DNA of 64,000 nucleotides from Bacteroides gallinarum DSM 18171 = JCM 13658 (GTDB taxonomy: Bacteria > Bacteroidota > Bacteroidia > Bacteroidales > Bacteroidaceae). The DNA is taken from NCBI RefSeq assembly GCF_000374365.1, contig NZ_KB894121.1, positions 1 through 64,000 of the forward strand. The letters run 5' to 3'. Numbering within the stretch: position 1 is the stretch's first letter; the number at the start of each line of letters is the position of its first letter. Positions 28,701-37,795 of this stretch are shown here, in pieces. Made by a program: the position numbers and the translations under genes. Under the pieces are notes generated by a model, which searched no databases, had not been told where the DNA came from, and saw only the letters and a list, made by a program, of their open reading frames with translations.

Positions 28701-29070
28701 GAAGGTGGATATGCTTTCGGCCGCCCGCATGCTCCGGAAGAAAGGATACCGGATTTTTGCGACGGGCGGTTCGAGCAAGTTCCTTACGGAGAACGGGGTG
28801 GAGAATACCCGCGTGTACTGGCCGAGCGAGTGCGGCATGCAGCCGCAGGCTTTGGATATGTTGCATAGGAAAGAGATAGATATGGTGGTAAATATTCCGA
28901 AGAATCTTACCGCAGGCGAGCTGGATAATGGTTACAAGATACGCCGTGCCGCTATCGACCTCAATATCCCGCTGATTACGAATGCCCGGCTGGCAAGCGC
29001 CTTTATCAATGCGTTCTGTACGATGACGCCGGACGATTTGGCTATCAAGTCCTGGGAGGAATATAAATAG
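25783..29070 (+). CDS. carB: Carbamoyl-phosphate synthase large subunit with an internal repeat-derived insert
   Basis: Makes carbamoyl phosphate from bicarbonate, ammonia and two ATP. 1095 aa versus 1073 in E. coli. Two homologous ATP-grasp halves (LLGSGALKIGEAGEFDYSG and VLGSGAYRIGSSVEFDWCG), an oligomerisation domain between them, and a C-terminal MGS-like allosteric domain (about 950-1095). Residues about 470-495 (YSERNGETASLK to ILRSVQNDK) are extra relative to the family and encoded by a palindromic repeat at 27190-27270. The frame is kept and downstream motifs are intact, so the protein is probably functional. 67 nt after carA. Confidence 0.96.
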   Translation: MKENNIKKVLLLGSGALKIGEAGEFDYSGSQALKALKEEGIHTVLINPNIATVQTSEGVADRIYFLPVTPYFVEKVIEKERPDGVMLAFGGQTALNCGVALYKEGVFEKYGVKVLGTPVQAIIDTEDREIFVRKLNEIDVKTIRSEAVENAADARRAAAELGYPVIVRAAYALGGLGSGFCDNEEELNVLVEKAFSFSPQVLVEKSLRGWKEVEYEVVRDRFDNCITVCNMENFDPLGIHTGESIVIAPSQTLSNTDYHKLRELAIRIIRHIGIVGECNVQYAYDPESEDYRVIEVNARLSRSSALASKATGYPLAFVAAKLGLGYGLFDLKNSVTKTTSAFFEPALDYVVCKIPRWDLGKFHGVDKELGSSMKSVGEVMAIGRTFEEAIQKGLRMIGQGMHGFVENKELVIPDIDKALREPTDKRIFVISKAFRAGYTVDQVHRLTKIDRWFLEKLMNIMNTSRELHEYSERNGETASLKTQGADILRSVQNDKTAQELLRRAKIQGFSDLQIARALGLERYMDSEDGILAVRALRKSMGILPVVKQIDTLAAEYPAQTNYLYLTYSGIANDVHYLGDRKSIVVLGSGAYRIGSSVEFDWCGVQALNAIRREGYRSVMINYNPETVSTDYDMCDRLYFDELTFERVMDILELENPHGVIVSTGGQIPNNLALRLDAQNVPILGTSAKSIDNAEDRDKFSAMLDRIGVDQPEWRALTSLEDIDAFVDKVGFPVLVRPSYVLSGAAMNVCSNREELERFLQLAANVSKKHPVVVSQFIEHAKEVEMDAVAQNGEIIVYAISEHIEFAGVHSGDATIQFPPQKLYVETVRRIKRISREIARELNISGPFNIQYLAKDNDIKVIECNLRASRSFPFVSKVLKINFIELATKVMLGIPVRKPDKNLFDLDYVGIKASQFSFNRLQKADPVLGVDMASTGEVGCIGSDTSCAILKAMLSVGYRIPQKNVLLSTGTPKQKVDMLSAARMLRKKGYRIFATGGSSKFLTENGVENTRVYWPSECGMQPQALDMLHRKEIDMVVNIPKNLTAGELDNGYKIRRAAIDLNIPLITNARLASAFINAFCTMTPDDLAIKSWEEYK
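27190..27275. repeat. Palindromic repeat inserted in frame within carB
   Basis: GGAGCGAA (27194-27201) and TTCGCTCC (27246-27253 region) form an inverted repeat. The right part ATTCTTCGCTCCGTTCAGAA is a near match to the dispersed GATTCTTCGCT...CAGAATGAC repeat known from many bacterial genomes. It encodes ILRSVQND in the extra segment of CarB. Confidence 0.6.
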
Positions 29071-29090
29071 GGAACCTGCCGTAAAGACGG

Positions 29091-29153
29091 AAACGGAAGT
29101 CTCGGAATAAATAGGATTGGGCAATCCTTGTATTCCGGTACTTCCGTTTTTTT
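29091..29153 (+). terminator. Terminator after carB
   Basis: AAACGGAAGT...GGAATA pairs with TATTCC...ACTTCCGTTT across about 60 nt and ends in TTTTTTTG. It starts 20 nt after the carB stop and separates it from the convergent AraC gene. Confidence 0.8.
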
Positions 29154-29194
29154 GTACCGTCCGGGGATAGGACAGAGGTTTCCGGAGATGTGCT

Positions 29195-30079
29195 TCAGGT
29201 TCTCTGGTATTCGGCAGGGGTCATTCCCGTTATCCGCTTGAAGAATTTAGAGAAGAAGGAAGGATTGGGGAAGTTCAGCTCATCCGATATCTGGAACACT
29301 AACAGGTCGCTGTGTTTCAGCAGTACTTTCGCTTCGAGGATAACGGACTGGTTAATCCATTGCATCACCGTTTGCCCGCTTGTTTCACGGATAACCGTGC
29401 TCAGGTAATGGGGTGTCAGGCACAGTTTGCCGGCATAGAAGTCTACGGAGCGTTCGTACTTGCTGTACCGGTTTACCAGGGCTATGAAGCGGCGGAAGGT
29501 TTCTTCCCGGCGCGATGCGTAGGGGCGGGAGGTACATGTCTGCTCGTAGGTGTATTTGAGGTGGTAAAGCAGGGAAACGATGAGGTGCTGTATTGTTTCG
29601 CGGCGATAGGGCGAACTGTGGAGCACGTTCCACAGCAGGGAGAAGAACATGCCGGTTTGTTCCCATTCCTGCTCGTCGGGCGACAGGAGGATGCCGTTCC
29701 TTGTGTAGGCTTCCGAAAGGATAGAACCGGGCAGGGCGGGCAGGAAGTTGCAGGTGGGCACTATAATCTGGAAATCGTAGTCGGGACTTATCTCTATCAG
29801 CTCTATCAGTGAATTGTCGGGAGCGATGATGATTTTGCGGGCGGATACTTCATACTCGATAAGGTTGACGGAGATTCGTCCCGTACCTTGCAGGATGCGT
29901 ATGATACGTCCTTCTTTGGCACGGTAGGGCTGTCCGGTAGTGAACAGCCTGCTGCCCATTTGCCTGAAGCTGACAACCATGCCTAAATCGTCGTTTATAA
30001 AGCGGTATTCGTGGTTGACAATATCCAGCTTGTTGCGGATGTCATCGAATGCAACGCTTATGGGTTTGTTCTTTTCCAT
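29195..30079 (-). CDS. AraC-family transcriptional regulator
   Basis: 294 aa. The N-terminal ~180 residues form an effector-binding cupin-like part without a recognised ligand motif. The C-terminal ~100 residues carry two helix-turn-helix units, with FPNPSFFSKFFKRITGMTPAEYQ matching the AraC signature. Read divergently from the TolC-led exporter operon with 170 nt between start codons, so it is the prime candidate regulator of that exporter (inference from position). Confidence 0.9.
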   Translation of the reverse strand: MEKNKPISVAFDDIRNKLDIVNHEYRFINDDLGMVVSFRQMGSRLFTTGQPYRAKEGRIIRILQGTGRISVNLIEYEVSARKIIIAPDNSLIELIEISPDYDFQIIVPTCNFLPALPGSILSEAYTRNGILLSPDEQEWEQTGMFFSLLWNVLHSSPYRRETIQHLIVSLLYHLKYTYEQTCTSRPYASRREETFRRFIALVNRYSKYERSVDFYAGKLCLTPHYLSTVIRETSGQTVMQWINQSVILEAKVLLKHSDLLVFQISDELNFPNPSFFSKFFKRITGMTPAEYQRT

Positions 30080-30107
30080 ATTTATAAGATAGTAGGTAAT
30101 TCTGTGG

Positions 30108-30115
30108 CAAAGATA
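30108..30115 (-). promoter_or_regulatory. -7 box for the AraC regulator
   Basis: Reverse strand TATCTTTG, leader about 22 nt. Confidence 0.6.
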
Positions 30116-30212
30116 ATAAAGTATCCCTATTATTTATCTTTTCCTGCACAAAGTCGTACTATCGGGACATCTTTGCGAATAAATGGATTGTAAACATACC
30201 GGGGCATGTCTC

Positions 30213-30220
30213 TATCTTTG
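30213..30220 (+). promoter_or_regulatory. -7 box for the exporter operon
   Basis: TATCTTTG, start site near 30227, ATG at 30250. An ATTGTAA near 30187 could supply the -33 element. The divergent AraC promoter lies about 100 bp away. Confidence 0.6.
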
Positions 30221-30249
30221 CACTGTGCAAAATAAATAAGAAAACAGAT

Positions 30250-31518
30250 ATGGATATGAAACAAGCAATTCTCTCTTTAGTCTTTCTTCTTGCCGCTACG
30301 TTGGCACATGCCCAGCTTACACTGGATGAGTGCCAGCGGGAGGCACAGGCTAACTATCCGCTGGTGCGACAGTACGGGCTGATAGAAAAGGCGCGCGAGT
30401 ACGACCTTTCCAATGCCGGCAAGGGTTACCTGCCCCAACTTTCGCTGTCGGGCAAGGCCACGTATCAGAGTGATATAACGGAGTTGCCCATTGAAATACC
30501 GGGGCTCGACATAAAGACCGCCCCCAAAGACCAGTACCAGGTGATGCTCGAATTGCAGCAGACCATTTGGGACGGCGGGGATATACGCAACCGGAAACGG
30601 CTGGCGTGTGCCGCTTCGGATGTGGATATGGAAAAACAGCAGGTCGATATGTATGCGTTGAACGAACGTGTGAACCAGCTTTTTTTCGGCATCTTGCTGC
30701 TGGACGAGCAGTTGGAGCAGAACCGGCTTTTGCAGGAAGACTTGGAAAGGACGTATAAGCAGGTATCGGACTATATTGCCAACGGCATAGCCAGCCAGAG
30801 CGATTTGGATGCCGTAAGCGTGGAGCGGCTGAATACCGGCCAACGCCGTATCGAGCTGGAAACGACGCGCCGGGCATACGTACATATGCTTGCCGCTTTC
30901 ATAGGAAAGGAAATCTCCGGGGAAACCGTTTTTGTGAAACCTGTTCCGGAAGATGCCGGCGGCATGGGGATAGAGATGAATAACCGTCCGGAACTTCGTT
31001 GGTTCGATGCCCAGGGCGAACAGCTCCGGGTACAGGAGGCGGCTTTGAATGCAAGGCTGATGCCGCGTTTCGGGCTTTTCGTACAGGGGGCTTACGGCAA
31101 TTCGGGGTTGAATATGCTGAAAGATGAATTCGACGCATACTATGTGGCAGGGGTGCGTATGTCCTGGAACTTCGGCAGCCTGTACACTTTGAAGAACGAC
31201 CGCCGCCGGATAGACAATAGTCGCCGGCAGATAGAAACGGGTAGGGATGTGTTTCTTTTCAATACCCGCCTGCAAGCTACGCAGCAGGATGCCGCCGTCG
31301 TGTCCATGCGCAGACAAATGGCGGATGATGATGAAATAATCCGCTTGCGTGGAAATATTCGCCGTGCTGCCGAAGCCAAAGTGGAGAACGGCACGCTGAC
31401 CGTTACCGATATGCTTCGCGAGATAACGAACGAGAACCTGGCACGCCAGGCAAAAGCATTGCACGAGGTACAGTTGCTGATGAATATCTGGCAATTGAAG
31501 TATACGTTGAACAGGTAG
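30250..31518 (+). CDS. TolC-family outer-membrane efflux protein
   Basis: 422 aa with a signal peptide (AILSLVFLLAATLAHAQ). The mature protein starts LTLDECQREAQANYPLVRQ, the standard opening of the outer-membrane efflux family, and consists of long amphipathic helices in two repeats. It would form the outer-membrane tunnel for the adaptor and ABC pump encoded downstream. First gene of a five-gene operon; a 226 nt gap to the adaptor contains no obvious terminator. Confidence 0.92.
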   Translation: MDMKQAILSLVFLLAATLAHAQLTLDECQREAQANYPLVRQYGLIEKAREYDLSNAGKGYLPQLSLSGKATYQSDITELPIEIPGLDIKTAPKDQYQVMLELQQTIWDGGDIRNRKRLACAASDVDMEKQQVDMYALNERVNQLFFGILLLDEQLEQNRLLQEDLERTYKQVSDYIANGIASQSDLDAVSVERLNTGQRRIELETTRRAYVHMLAAFIGKEISGETVFVKPVPEDAGGMGIEMNNRPELRWFDAQGEQLRVQEAALNARLMPRFGLFVQGAYGNSGLNMLKDEFDAYYVAGVRMSWNFGSLYTLKNDRRRIDNSRRQIETGRDVFLFNTRLQATQQDAAVVSMRRQMADDDEIIRLRGNIRRAAEAKVENGTLTVTDMLREITNENLARQAKALHEVQLLMNIWQLKYTLNR

Positions 31519-31744
31519 AGGGTTGTTTGCCGGTTCGCTGCTTCACCGCGGATTATACGATAGGTTACCTACTTTCCCCGGTTAACCTTTATTATTCAAA
31601 AAGGCAATATTGCAACCCTATTTTTTATGATGTGCATACTAAAGGAGTTACATGAGTTTTGATTTTGAAATAATGGCGGGTCGTGCGGTTTTGCACAGTC
31701 CACGGTGAGAAAAAAAACATGGAATAATAATAAAACTATATGAT

Positions 31745-32638
31745 ATGAAACCATTTAAATTATTTCCGATTCTGTTTATGCTTGCTGCTTGCAGCAGCGG
31801 TATTCCCGAATATGACGCTACGGGAACTTTCGAAGCTACCGATGTGATAGTCTCTGCCGAGGCCTCCGGGAAAATACTCAGTCTCGAGGTGGAGGAAGGT
31901 ACGGTGTTGAAGGCCGGACAAGAAGTCGGTATCATCGATACGGTGCAGCTTTACCTGAAGAAGCTCCAGTTGGAGGCAAGTGTAAAGTCTGTAGAGGGGC
32001 AACGTCCCGATATATTGAAACAGGTGGCTGCTACCAAGGAACAAATCGTCCAGGCGCAGCGTGAGCGTAACCGGGTGGCTAATCTGCTTCGTGTGGGGGC
32101 AGCCAACCAAAAACAACTGGATGATGCCGAATCGTTGCTCGAGGTACTCCGCAAACAACTTGCGGCACAGAACTCCACTTTGCAGAACAGTGACCGGAGC
32201 TTGACGTGGCAAAGTTCGTCGGTAGGCATCCAGGTGGCTCAGATTGAAGACCAGTTGAGAAAATGCCATATCGTTTCTCCTCTCACAGGGACCGTTCTTG
32301 CCGAGTATGCGGAAGCTGGGGAACTGGCAGCACCGGGTACTCCGCTGTTCAAGGTGGCCGATATGGAACAGATTTACCTGCGTGCTTATATCACTTCCGA
32401 GCAGTTGTCGGAAGTGAAGCTGGGGCAGAAAGTGACTGTCTATTCGGATTACGGCAAGGATGTGCGCAAGGAATATCCCGGTATCGTTACCTGGATTTCG
32501 GACAGTTCCGAGTTCACTCCGAAAACTATCCTTACCAAGGATGAACGTGCCAATTTGGTATATGCCGTTAAGGTGGCGGTGAAGAACGACGGCATGCTGA
32601 AAATAGGGATGTACGGAGGGGTAAACTTCGGTGATTGA
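31745..32638 (+). CDS. HlyD-type periplasmic adaptor lipoprotein
   Basis: 297 aa. Lipobox LAAC gives an N-terminal lipidated Cys16. Biotinyl-lipoyl-like halves (VIVSAEASGKILSLEVEEGT and VSPLTGTVLAEYAEAGELAA) flank a helical hairpin of about 100 residues, followed by a beta-barrel domain. This is the build of adaptors such as YbhG that join an inner-membrane ABC pump to TolC. Start codon 226 nt after the TolC-like gene and 35 nt before the ATPase gene. Confidence 0.92.
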   Translation: MKPFKLFPILFMLAACSSGIPEYDATGTFEATDVIVSAEASGKILSLEVEEGTVLKAGQEVGIIDTVQLYLKKLQLEASVKSVEGQRPDILKQVAATKEQIVQAQRERNRVANLLRVGAANQKQLDDAESLLEVLRKQLAAQNSTLQNSDRSLTWQSSSVGIQVAQIEDQLRKCHIVSPLTGTVLAEYAEAGELAAPGTPLFKVADMEQIYLRAYITSEQLSEVKLGQKVTVYSDYGKDVRKEYPGIVTWISDSSEFTPKTILTKDERANLVYAVKVAVKNDGMLKIGMYGGVNFGD

Positions 32639-32673
32639 CAACAGGCGTTTCGTACTTAATAATATGATAACCG

Positions 32674-34134
32674 ATGAAGTATGCAGTAACTGTAAATAAT
32701 GTCTTTAAACGTTATGGCCGGGTGGAAGCCCTGCGGGGCGTTTCGTTGTCCGTAGAGCCGGGGGAGCTTTTCGGTATCATAGGACCCGACGGAGCGGGAA
32801 AGACATCGTTGTTCCGTATTCTCACCACTCTACTGCTTGCCGACGGGGGTACGGCTACGGTCTGCGGTTTGGATACGGTGAAGGACTATAAAGCTATCCG
32901 CCGGCGGGTAGGGTATATGCCCGGGCGTTTTTCTCTTTATCAAGACCTGACGGTGGAGGAGAACCTGAGTTTCTTCGCTACGGTTTTCCATACCACCATT
33001 GAGGAGAATTACGATTTGGTGCGCGACATTTACCGGCAGATAGAGCCTTTCCGTAAACGCCGTGCCGGAGCATTGTCCGGTGGTATGAAGCAGAAGCTCG
33101 CCCTTAGCTGTGCGCTTATCCATAAGCCGGATGTGCTTTTCCTGGACGAGCCGACCACGGGGGTAGACCCGGTTTCACGCAAGGAGTTCTGGGAGATGCT
33201 GCGCCGCCTTAAGGAGCAGGGTATCACTATCATCGCTTCCACCCCGATTATCGACGAGGCACGCCAATGCGACCGTATCGCCTTTATCAACGAAGGGCAG
33301 ATACAGGGTGTCGATACGCCCGACCGTATACTGAAACGGTTTGCGGATATACTTTGTCCTGCGGGGTTACAGCACGGAAGGACGGACAACTGCGAAGATT
33401 ATGTAATCGAGGTGGACGGACTGACTAAATGTTTCGGTAATTTTACGGCTGTAGACCATATTTCTTTCAAGGTGCGCCAGGGCGAGATATTCGGTTTCTT
33501 GGGCGCCAACGGAGCCGGTAAGACCACTGCCATGCGTATGCTTACCGGGTTGAGCCGCCCCACCGGAGGCAAAGCCCGGGTAGCCGGTTTCGATATTGCC
33601 GCCCAGGCGGAGGATGTAAAGAGGAACATCGGCTATATGAGTCAGAAGTTCTCTTTATACGAAGACCTTAAGGTGTGGGAGAACATTCGCCTTTTTGCCG
33701 GTATCTACGGAATACCCGAAGCCGAAATCGCTCCGAAAACCGATGAATTGCTTTTGCGCCTGGGACTGGAAAAAGAGCGCGATACACAGGTTAAGAGCCT
33801 GCCGTTGGGGTGGAAACAGAAGCTTGCCTTCTCCGTTTCCATATTTCATCATCCTAAGATTGTTTTTCTGGACGAACCTACGGGTGGCGTAGACCCTGCC
33901 ACCCGCCGCCAGTTCTGGAAACTGATTTACCAGGCTGCCGACCGGGGAATTACCGTTTTCGTCACCACTCATTTTATGGATGAGGCGGAGTATTGCGACC
34001 GTATCTCTATCATGGTGGACGGTGTAATCCGTGCACTCGATACGCCCGAGAGGCTGAAACGGCAGTTCGGAGCCGCTACTATGGACGATGTTTTCCAAAA
34101 GTTGGCGCGGCAGGCTGTGAGAACGGCGGACTGA
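32674..34134 (+). CDS. ABC exporter ATPase with two fused nucleotide-binding domains
   Basis: 486 aa, two ABC ATPase domains in one chain, like E. coli YbhF. Domain 1: GPDGAGKTS Walker A, LSGGMKQKL signature, LFLDEPTTGVD Walker B. Domain 2 (from about residue 245): GANGAGKTT Walker A, LFLDEPTGGVD-like Walker B, and a degenerate signature LPLGWKQKL in place of LSGGQ. One composite ATP site may therefore be weaker. Pairs with the two ABC-2 permeases downstream. Confidence 0.93.
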   Translation: MKYAVTVNNVFKRYGRVEALRGVSLSVEPGELFGIIGPDGAGKTSLFRILTTLLLADGGTATVCGLDTVKDYKAIRRRVGYMPGRFSLYQDLTVEENLSFFATVFHTTIEENYDLVRDIYRQIEPFRKRRAGALSGGMKQKLALSCALIHKPDVLFLDEPTTGVDPVSRKEFWEMLRRLKEQGITIIASTPIIDEARQCDRIAFINEGQIQGVDTPDRILKRFADILCPAGLQHGRTDNCEDYVIEVDGLTKCFGNFTAVDHISFKVRQGEIFGFLGANGAGKTTAMRMLTGLSRPTGGKARVAGFDIAAQAEDVKRNIGYMSQKFSLYEDLKVWENIRLFAGIYGIPEAEIAPKTDELLLRLGLEKERDTQVKSLPLGWKQKLAFSVSIFHHPKIVFLDEPTGGVDPATRRQFWKLIYQAADRGITVFVTTHFMDEAEYCDRISIMVDGVIRALDTPERLKRQFGAATMDDVFQKLARQAVRTAD

Positions 34135-34170
34135 TACAGATAGTAAGAATCAAAACAGATTGATATAACC

Positions 34171-35274
34171 ATGAAACAATTCATAGCTTTTGTCCGGAAA
34201 GAGTTCTTTCATATCTTCCGCGACCGGCGTACGATGCTGATTTTGCTGGGTATGCCTGTTGTGCAGATTATTCTTTTCGGCTTTGCCATTACTACGGAGG
34301 TGAAGAATGTGCGGGTTGCCATTCTCGACCCGTCCAATGATGTCGTTACCCGGCGCATCATAGACCGCGTGGATGCCAGCGAGTACTTTATCGTTACTTG
34401 CCGCCTGCATTCTCCCGGGGAAGTGGAACATTCTTTCAGGAGAGGCGATATCGATATGGCTATCGTGTTCGGCGAACGTTTCTCGGACAACCTGTATACC
34501 GGTGAGGCCGGAGTACAGATTATTTCCGATGCTACCGACCCTAATATGGCTACCATGCAGGCAGGGTATGCAACGAATATCATCTCTATGGCCGGGCAGG
34601 AGATGCTTCCGCCCGGAGTACATGCATCGGCAATCGTGCCTCAGGTCAAGCTGCTTTATAATCCGCAGATGAAAAGCGCCTATAATTTCGTGCCCGGCGT
34701 CATGGGGCTTATCCTGATGCTGATTTGTGCAATGATGACTTCTATTTCCATTGTACGCGAAAAGGAGACGGGGACTATGGAGGTGCTGTTGGTTTCTCCG
34801 GTGAGGCCGTTGCTCATTATCCTTGCCAAGGCGGTTCCGTACTTCGTTTTGTCTTTTGTCAACCTGATTACGATTTTATTGCTTTCGGTCTATGTGCTTC
34901 ATGTGCCGGTGGCAGGCAGCTTGTTCTGGCTGGTGACCGTATCGCTGCTTTTTATCTTCGTGTCATTGGCTTTGGGTCTGCTTATCTCCACCGTTACCCA
35001 TACGCAGGTTGCCGCGATGCTGGTATCGGGATTGATGCTGATGATGCCCACAATGTTGCTTTCGGGCATGATATTCCCGATTGAAAGCATGCCTGCCGTC
35101 CTGCAAGGTGTTTCTACCGTTATCCCCGCGCGCTGGTATATCCAGGCTGTGCGTAAGCTGATGATAGAAGGGGTGGATGTCTCTTTTGTCCTGGCTGAAA
35201 TCGGCATACTGGCTGTAATGGCTGTGTCGTTGATAACGGTCAGCTTCAAGAAATTCAAGAATCGGTTGGAGTAA
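34171..35274 (+). CDS. ABC-2 type permease 1
   Basis: 367 aa. One N-terminal span (MLILLGMPVVQIILFGFAIT), a periplasmic domain of about 150 residues, then five membrane segments near the C-terminus, the topology of YbhS/YbhR-type ABC-2 permeases. The cytosolic coupling helix region REKETGTMEVLLVSPV is the family signature. 36 nt after the ATPase gene. Confidence 0.92.
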   Translation: MKQFIAFVRKEFFHIFRDRRTMLILLGMPVVQIILFGFAITTEVKNVRVAILDPSNDVVTRRIIDRVDASEYFIVTCRLHSPGEVEHSFRRGDIDMAIVFGERFSDNLYTGEAGVQIISDATDPNMATMQAGYATNIISMAGQEMLPPGVHASAIVPQVKLLYNPQMKSAYNFVPGVMGLILMLICAMMTSISIVREKETGTMEVLLVSPVRPLLIILAKAVPYFVLSFVNLITILLLSVYVLHVPVAGSLFWLVTVSLLFIFVSLALGLLISTVTHTQVAAMLVSGLMLMMPTMLLSGMIFPIESMPAVLQGVSTVIPARWYIQAVRKLMIEGVDVSFVLAEIGILAVMAVSLITVSFKKFKNRLE

Positions 35275-35334
35275 AGCGGTTTCAGCCGTGATAGTAAATT
35301 GCCGATAATCAATCATCGAATAGCAAATAGCCTT

Positions 35335-36450
35335 ATGATTAAGTATTTGATAGAAAAAGAATTCAAGCAGCTTTTCCGCAACTCGTTCTTGCCCAAGCTG
35401 ATTTTCATATTTCCGTGTATGATTATGATACTGATGCCCTGGGCAGCCAATCTGGAGATAAAGAATATCAACCTGAATATCGTGGATAACGACCATAGCG
35501 CCGTGTCCCGGCGTCTGGTGGATAAGATAGGGGCTTCCACTTATTTTCGCACGACGGCGCTCCCCGCTACTTACGATGAGGCGTTGCTTGCTGTTGAGGC
35601 CGGTACGGCGGATGTGATTTTGGAGATTCCCCGTGATTTCGAGAAAGACTGGATAAACGGCAAGGCTCCCCGCCTGCTCGTTGCCGCCAATGCGGTGAAC
35701 GGCACGAAGGGAAGCCTGGGCGGGTCTTACCTGTCTTCTATCATCAGCGACTATACCCGTGAGCTGAGGGCGGAATCGCCTTTGAAGATGTCGGTTGGCA
35801 AACCGCTTCCCCGTGTGGGTATTTCTACCCGGAATCTTTATAATCCTACTCTGGACTATAAGCTGTTTATAATTCCTGCGCTTATGGTTACGTTGCTGAC
35901 TATGATTTGCGGCTTTCTCCCCGCCCTCAATGTGGTAGGGGAAAAAGAGGCGGGCACTATCGAACAAATCAATGTGACGCCGGTCAACAAATTCACGTTT
36001 ATTGCCGCCAAGCTGATACCTTACTGGTTAATCGGGTTTGTCGTACTTACCATTTGTTTTGTCCTTGCCTGGTTGCTTTATGGCGTTTTGCCTACCGGAC
36101 ATTTTCTTACTATCTACGGTTTTGCACTGATATTCCTGCCGGTAGTTTCCGGCTTCGGTCTGGTTATATCCAACCACTCGGCAACGTTGCAACAGGCGAT
36201 GTTCGTTATGTGGTTTTTCATGCTTGTCCTTATTTTAATGAGCGGCCTGTTTACCCCTATCCATAGTATGCCCGAATGGGCACAATGGATTACCCGTATT
36301 AACCCGTTGAGGTATTTTGTGGAGGTGATGCGTACTATTTATCTTCGCGGTGGCGGTTTCGCCGAACTGCTGCCTCAATTGGGTGTCTTGCTTGCGTTGG
36401 CAGTAGTTGCCAATGCCTGGGCGGTAAAAAGTTACAGAAAAAGCAATTGA
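35335..36450 (+). CDS. ABC-2 type permease 2
   Basis: 371 aa from ATG 35335; the in-frame TTG at 35299 adds a non-conserved stretch. Same topology as permease 1 with signature GEKEAGTIEQINVTPV. Together the two permeases, double ATPase, adaptor and TolC-like channel form a complete tripartite exporter. E. coli YbhGFSR-type pumps of this design export drugs; the substrate here is unknown. Confidence 0.92.
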   Translation: MIKYLIEKEFKQLFRNSFLPKLIFIFPCMIMILMPWAANLEIKNINLNIVDNDHSAVSRRLVDKIGASTYFRTTALPATYDEALLAVEAGTADVILEIPRDFEKDWINGKAPRLLVAANAVNGTKGSLGGSYLSSIISDYTRELRAESPLKMSVGKPLPRVGISTRNLYNPTLDYKLFIIPALMVTLLTMICGFLPALNVVGEKEAGTIEQINVTPVNKFTFIAAKLIPYWLIGFVVLTICFVLAWLLYGVLPTGHFLTIYGFALIFLPVVSGFGLVISNHSATLQQAMFVMWFFMLVLILMSGLFTPIHSMPEWAQWITRINPLRYFVEVMRTIYLRGGGFAELLPQLGVLLALAVVANAWAVKSYRKSN

Positions 36451-36493
36451 ATACACGCCGGTTGGGGAGTAAAATGATGCAGTAATGGTAGAC

Positions 36494-36549
36494 GGTAAAA
36501 CGCGATAAGGTGATAAAGCGATAGGGCAGTAAGGCGGTAAGTCGATATT
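36494..36549. repeat. Degenerate 8 bp tandem array, about 7 units
   Basis: GGTAAAAC, GCGATAAG, GTGATAAA, GCGATAGG, GCAGTAAG, GCGGTAAG and TCGATATT follow each other in strict 8 bp register between the exporter operon and the acyltransferase promoter. Confidence 0.6.
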
Positions 36550-36584
36550 CCCTTATCATTTTGCAGCTTTATTACATTTTTTTA

Positions 36585-36592
36585 TATCTTTG
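36585..36592 (+). promoter_or_regulatory. -7 box for the acyltransferase gene
   Basis: TATCTTTG with TTTG at 36560-36563 as -33 element, 21 nt apart; ATG at 36625. Confidence 0.7.
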
Positions 36593-36624
36593 TGCCCGGA
36601 ATAAACAAACATCTGATACCTGAA

Positions 36625-37776
36625 ATGAACACGCAAAACTCTTATCTTGCATCGAAGCCGCATTATGAAATACTCGACGGGCTTCGTGGCGTAGCTTCCG
36701 TAATGGTCGTTGCCTTCCATTTGCTGGAAGCGCACTCCGGCGGTAGTCACCTGGAACAAATTATCAATCACGGTTATTTGGCGGTAGATTTCTTCTTTAT
36801 GCTTTCTGGCTTTGTCATCGGCTATGCTTATGACGACCGCTGGAACCGGATGACTGTCGGTACTTTCTTCAAACGCCGTATCATACGCTTGCATCCTATG
36901 GTTATAATAGGGAGCATCATAGGAGCAATATTCTTTTATTTCCAGGAATCTCCCTGTTTTCCGTCCATTCAGGATACATCGGTGGGCACTATGCTGTTGG
37001 TGATGCTGTTGGGATGTACCTTGCTCCCGCTTCCCTTGAAATGGGATATCCGCGGCTGGACGGAGATGCATCCGCTGAATGGGCCGGCATGGTCGCTTTA
37101 TTACGAATACATAGGCAATATCCTTTATGCACTGTTTATTCGCAGGTTCAGCAAGACAGCCTTGTCCATTTTGGTTTTAATAGCCGGATGCTTTACGGTG
37201 CATCATTGCCTTACTGCACCTACGGGAGATATTGTAGGCGGTTGGGCATTGAACTGGGAACAACAATATGTAGGCCTTGTCCGGTTGATGTATCCTTTCT
37301 TCGGAGGTTTGCTGCTCTCCCGTTTGGGGTGGCTCATTCGTATCGAGAAACGTGCGTTCTGGTGGTGCAGCCTGATGATTGCGGTTGTTTTAGCCTTTCC
37401 CCGCTTGGGCGGTGAGCAACATTTCTGGATGAACGGGTTGTATGAGGCTTGCTGTATCCTTTTCATCTTTCCGGTGATTGTCTCTATGGGAGCGGGTGGC
37501 AAAGTCTCCGGTAAACGCTCTGTTGCCATATGTAAATTCTTGGGAGATATCTCATATCCGGTATATATAACGCACTATCCGTTGGTATATACATATACGG
37601 CTTGGGTGTGCAATAATGATGTAACTATGGCAGAAGGCATTCCTTATATGATACTGGCCTTTATCAGTGCTTTTGTACTTGCCTATGCTTGTTTGAAACT
37701 TTATGACGAACCTGTACGCAGGTGGCTGACAGACCGTTTCCTGAAGGGAAAAAAGAATACGGTAACCAAACGCTGA
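36625..37776 (+). CDS. Acyltransferase-3 family membrane protein (OafA/YrhL type)
   Basis: 383 aa from ATG 36625; an in-frame GTG at 36592 lies inside the promoter and is rejected. Opens with ILDGLRGVASVMVVAFHLLE, including the conserved His expected in the acyl-transfer site, then FFFMLSGFVIGYAY and FFKRRIIRLHPM. About ten membrane helices. Such proteins acetylate surface sugars or lipids; no polysaccharide locus adjoins it, so the substrate is unknown. Confidence 0.9.
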   Translation: MNTQNSYLASKPHYEILDGLRGVASVMVVAFHLLEAHSGGSHLEQIINHGYLAVDFFFMLSGFVIGYAYDDRWNRMTVGTFFKRRIIRLHPMVIIGSIIGAIFFYFQESPCFPSIQDTSVGTMLLVMLLGCTLLPLPLKWDIRGWTEMHPLNGPAWSLYYEYIGNILYALFIRRFSKTALSILVLIAGCFTVHHCLTAPTGDIVGGWALNWEQQYVGLVRLMYPFFGGLLLSRLGWLIRIEKRAFWWCSLMIAVVLAFPRLGGEQHFWMNGLYEACCILFIFPVIVSMGAGGKVSGKRSVAICKFLGDISYPVYITHYPLVYTYTAWVCNNDVTMAEGIPYMILAFISAFVLAYACLKLYDEPVRRWLTDRFLKGKKNTVTKR

Positions 37777-37795
37777 TTGGCTGATACGAAAGATA

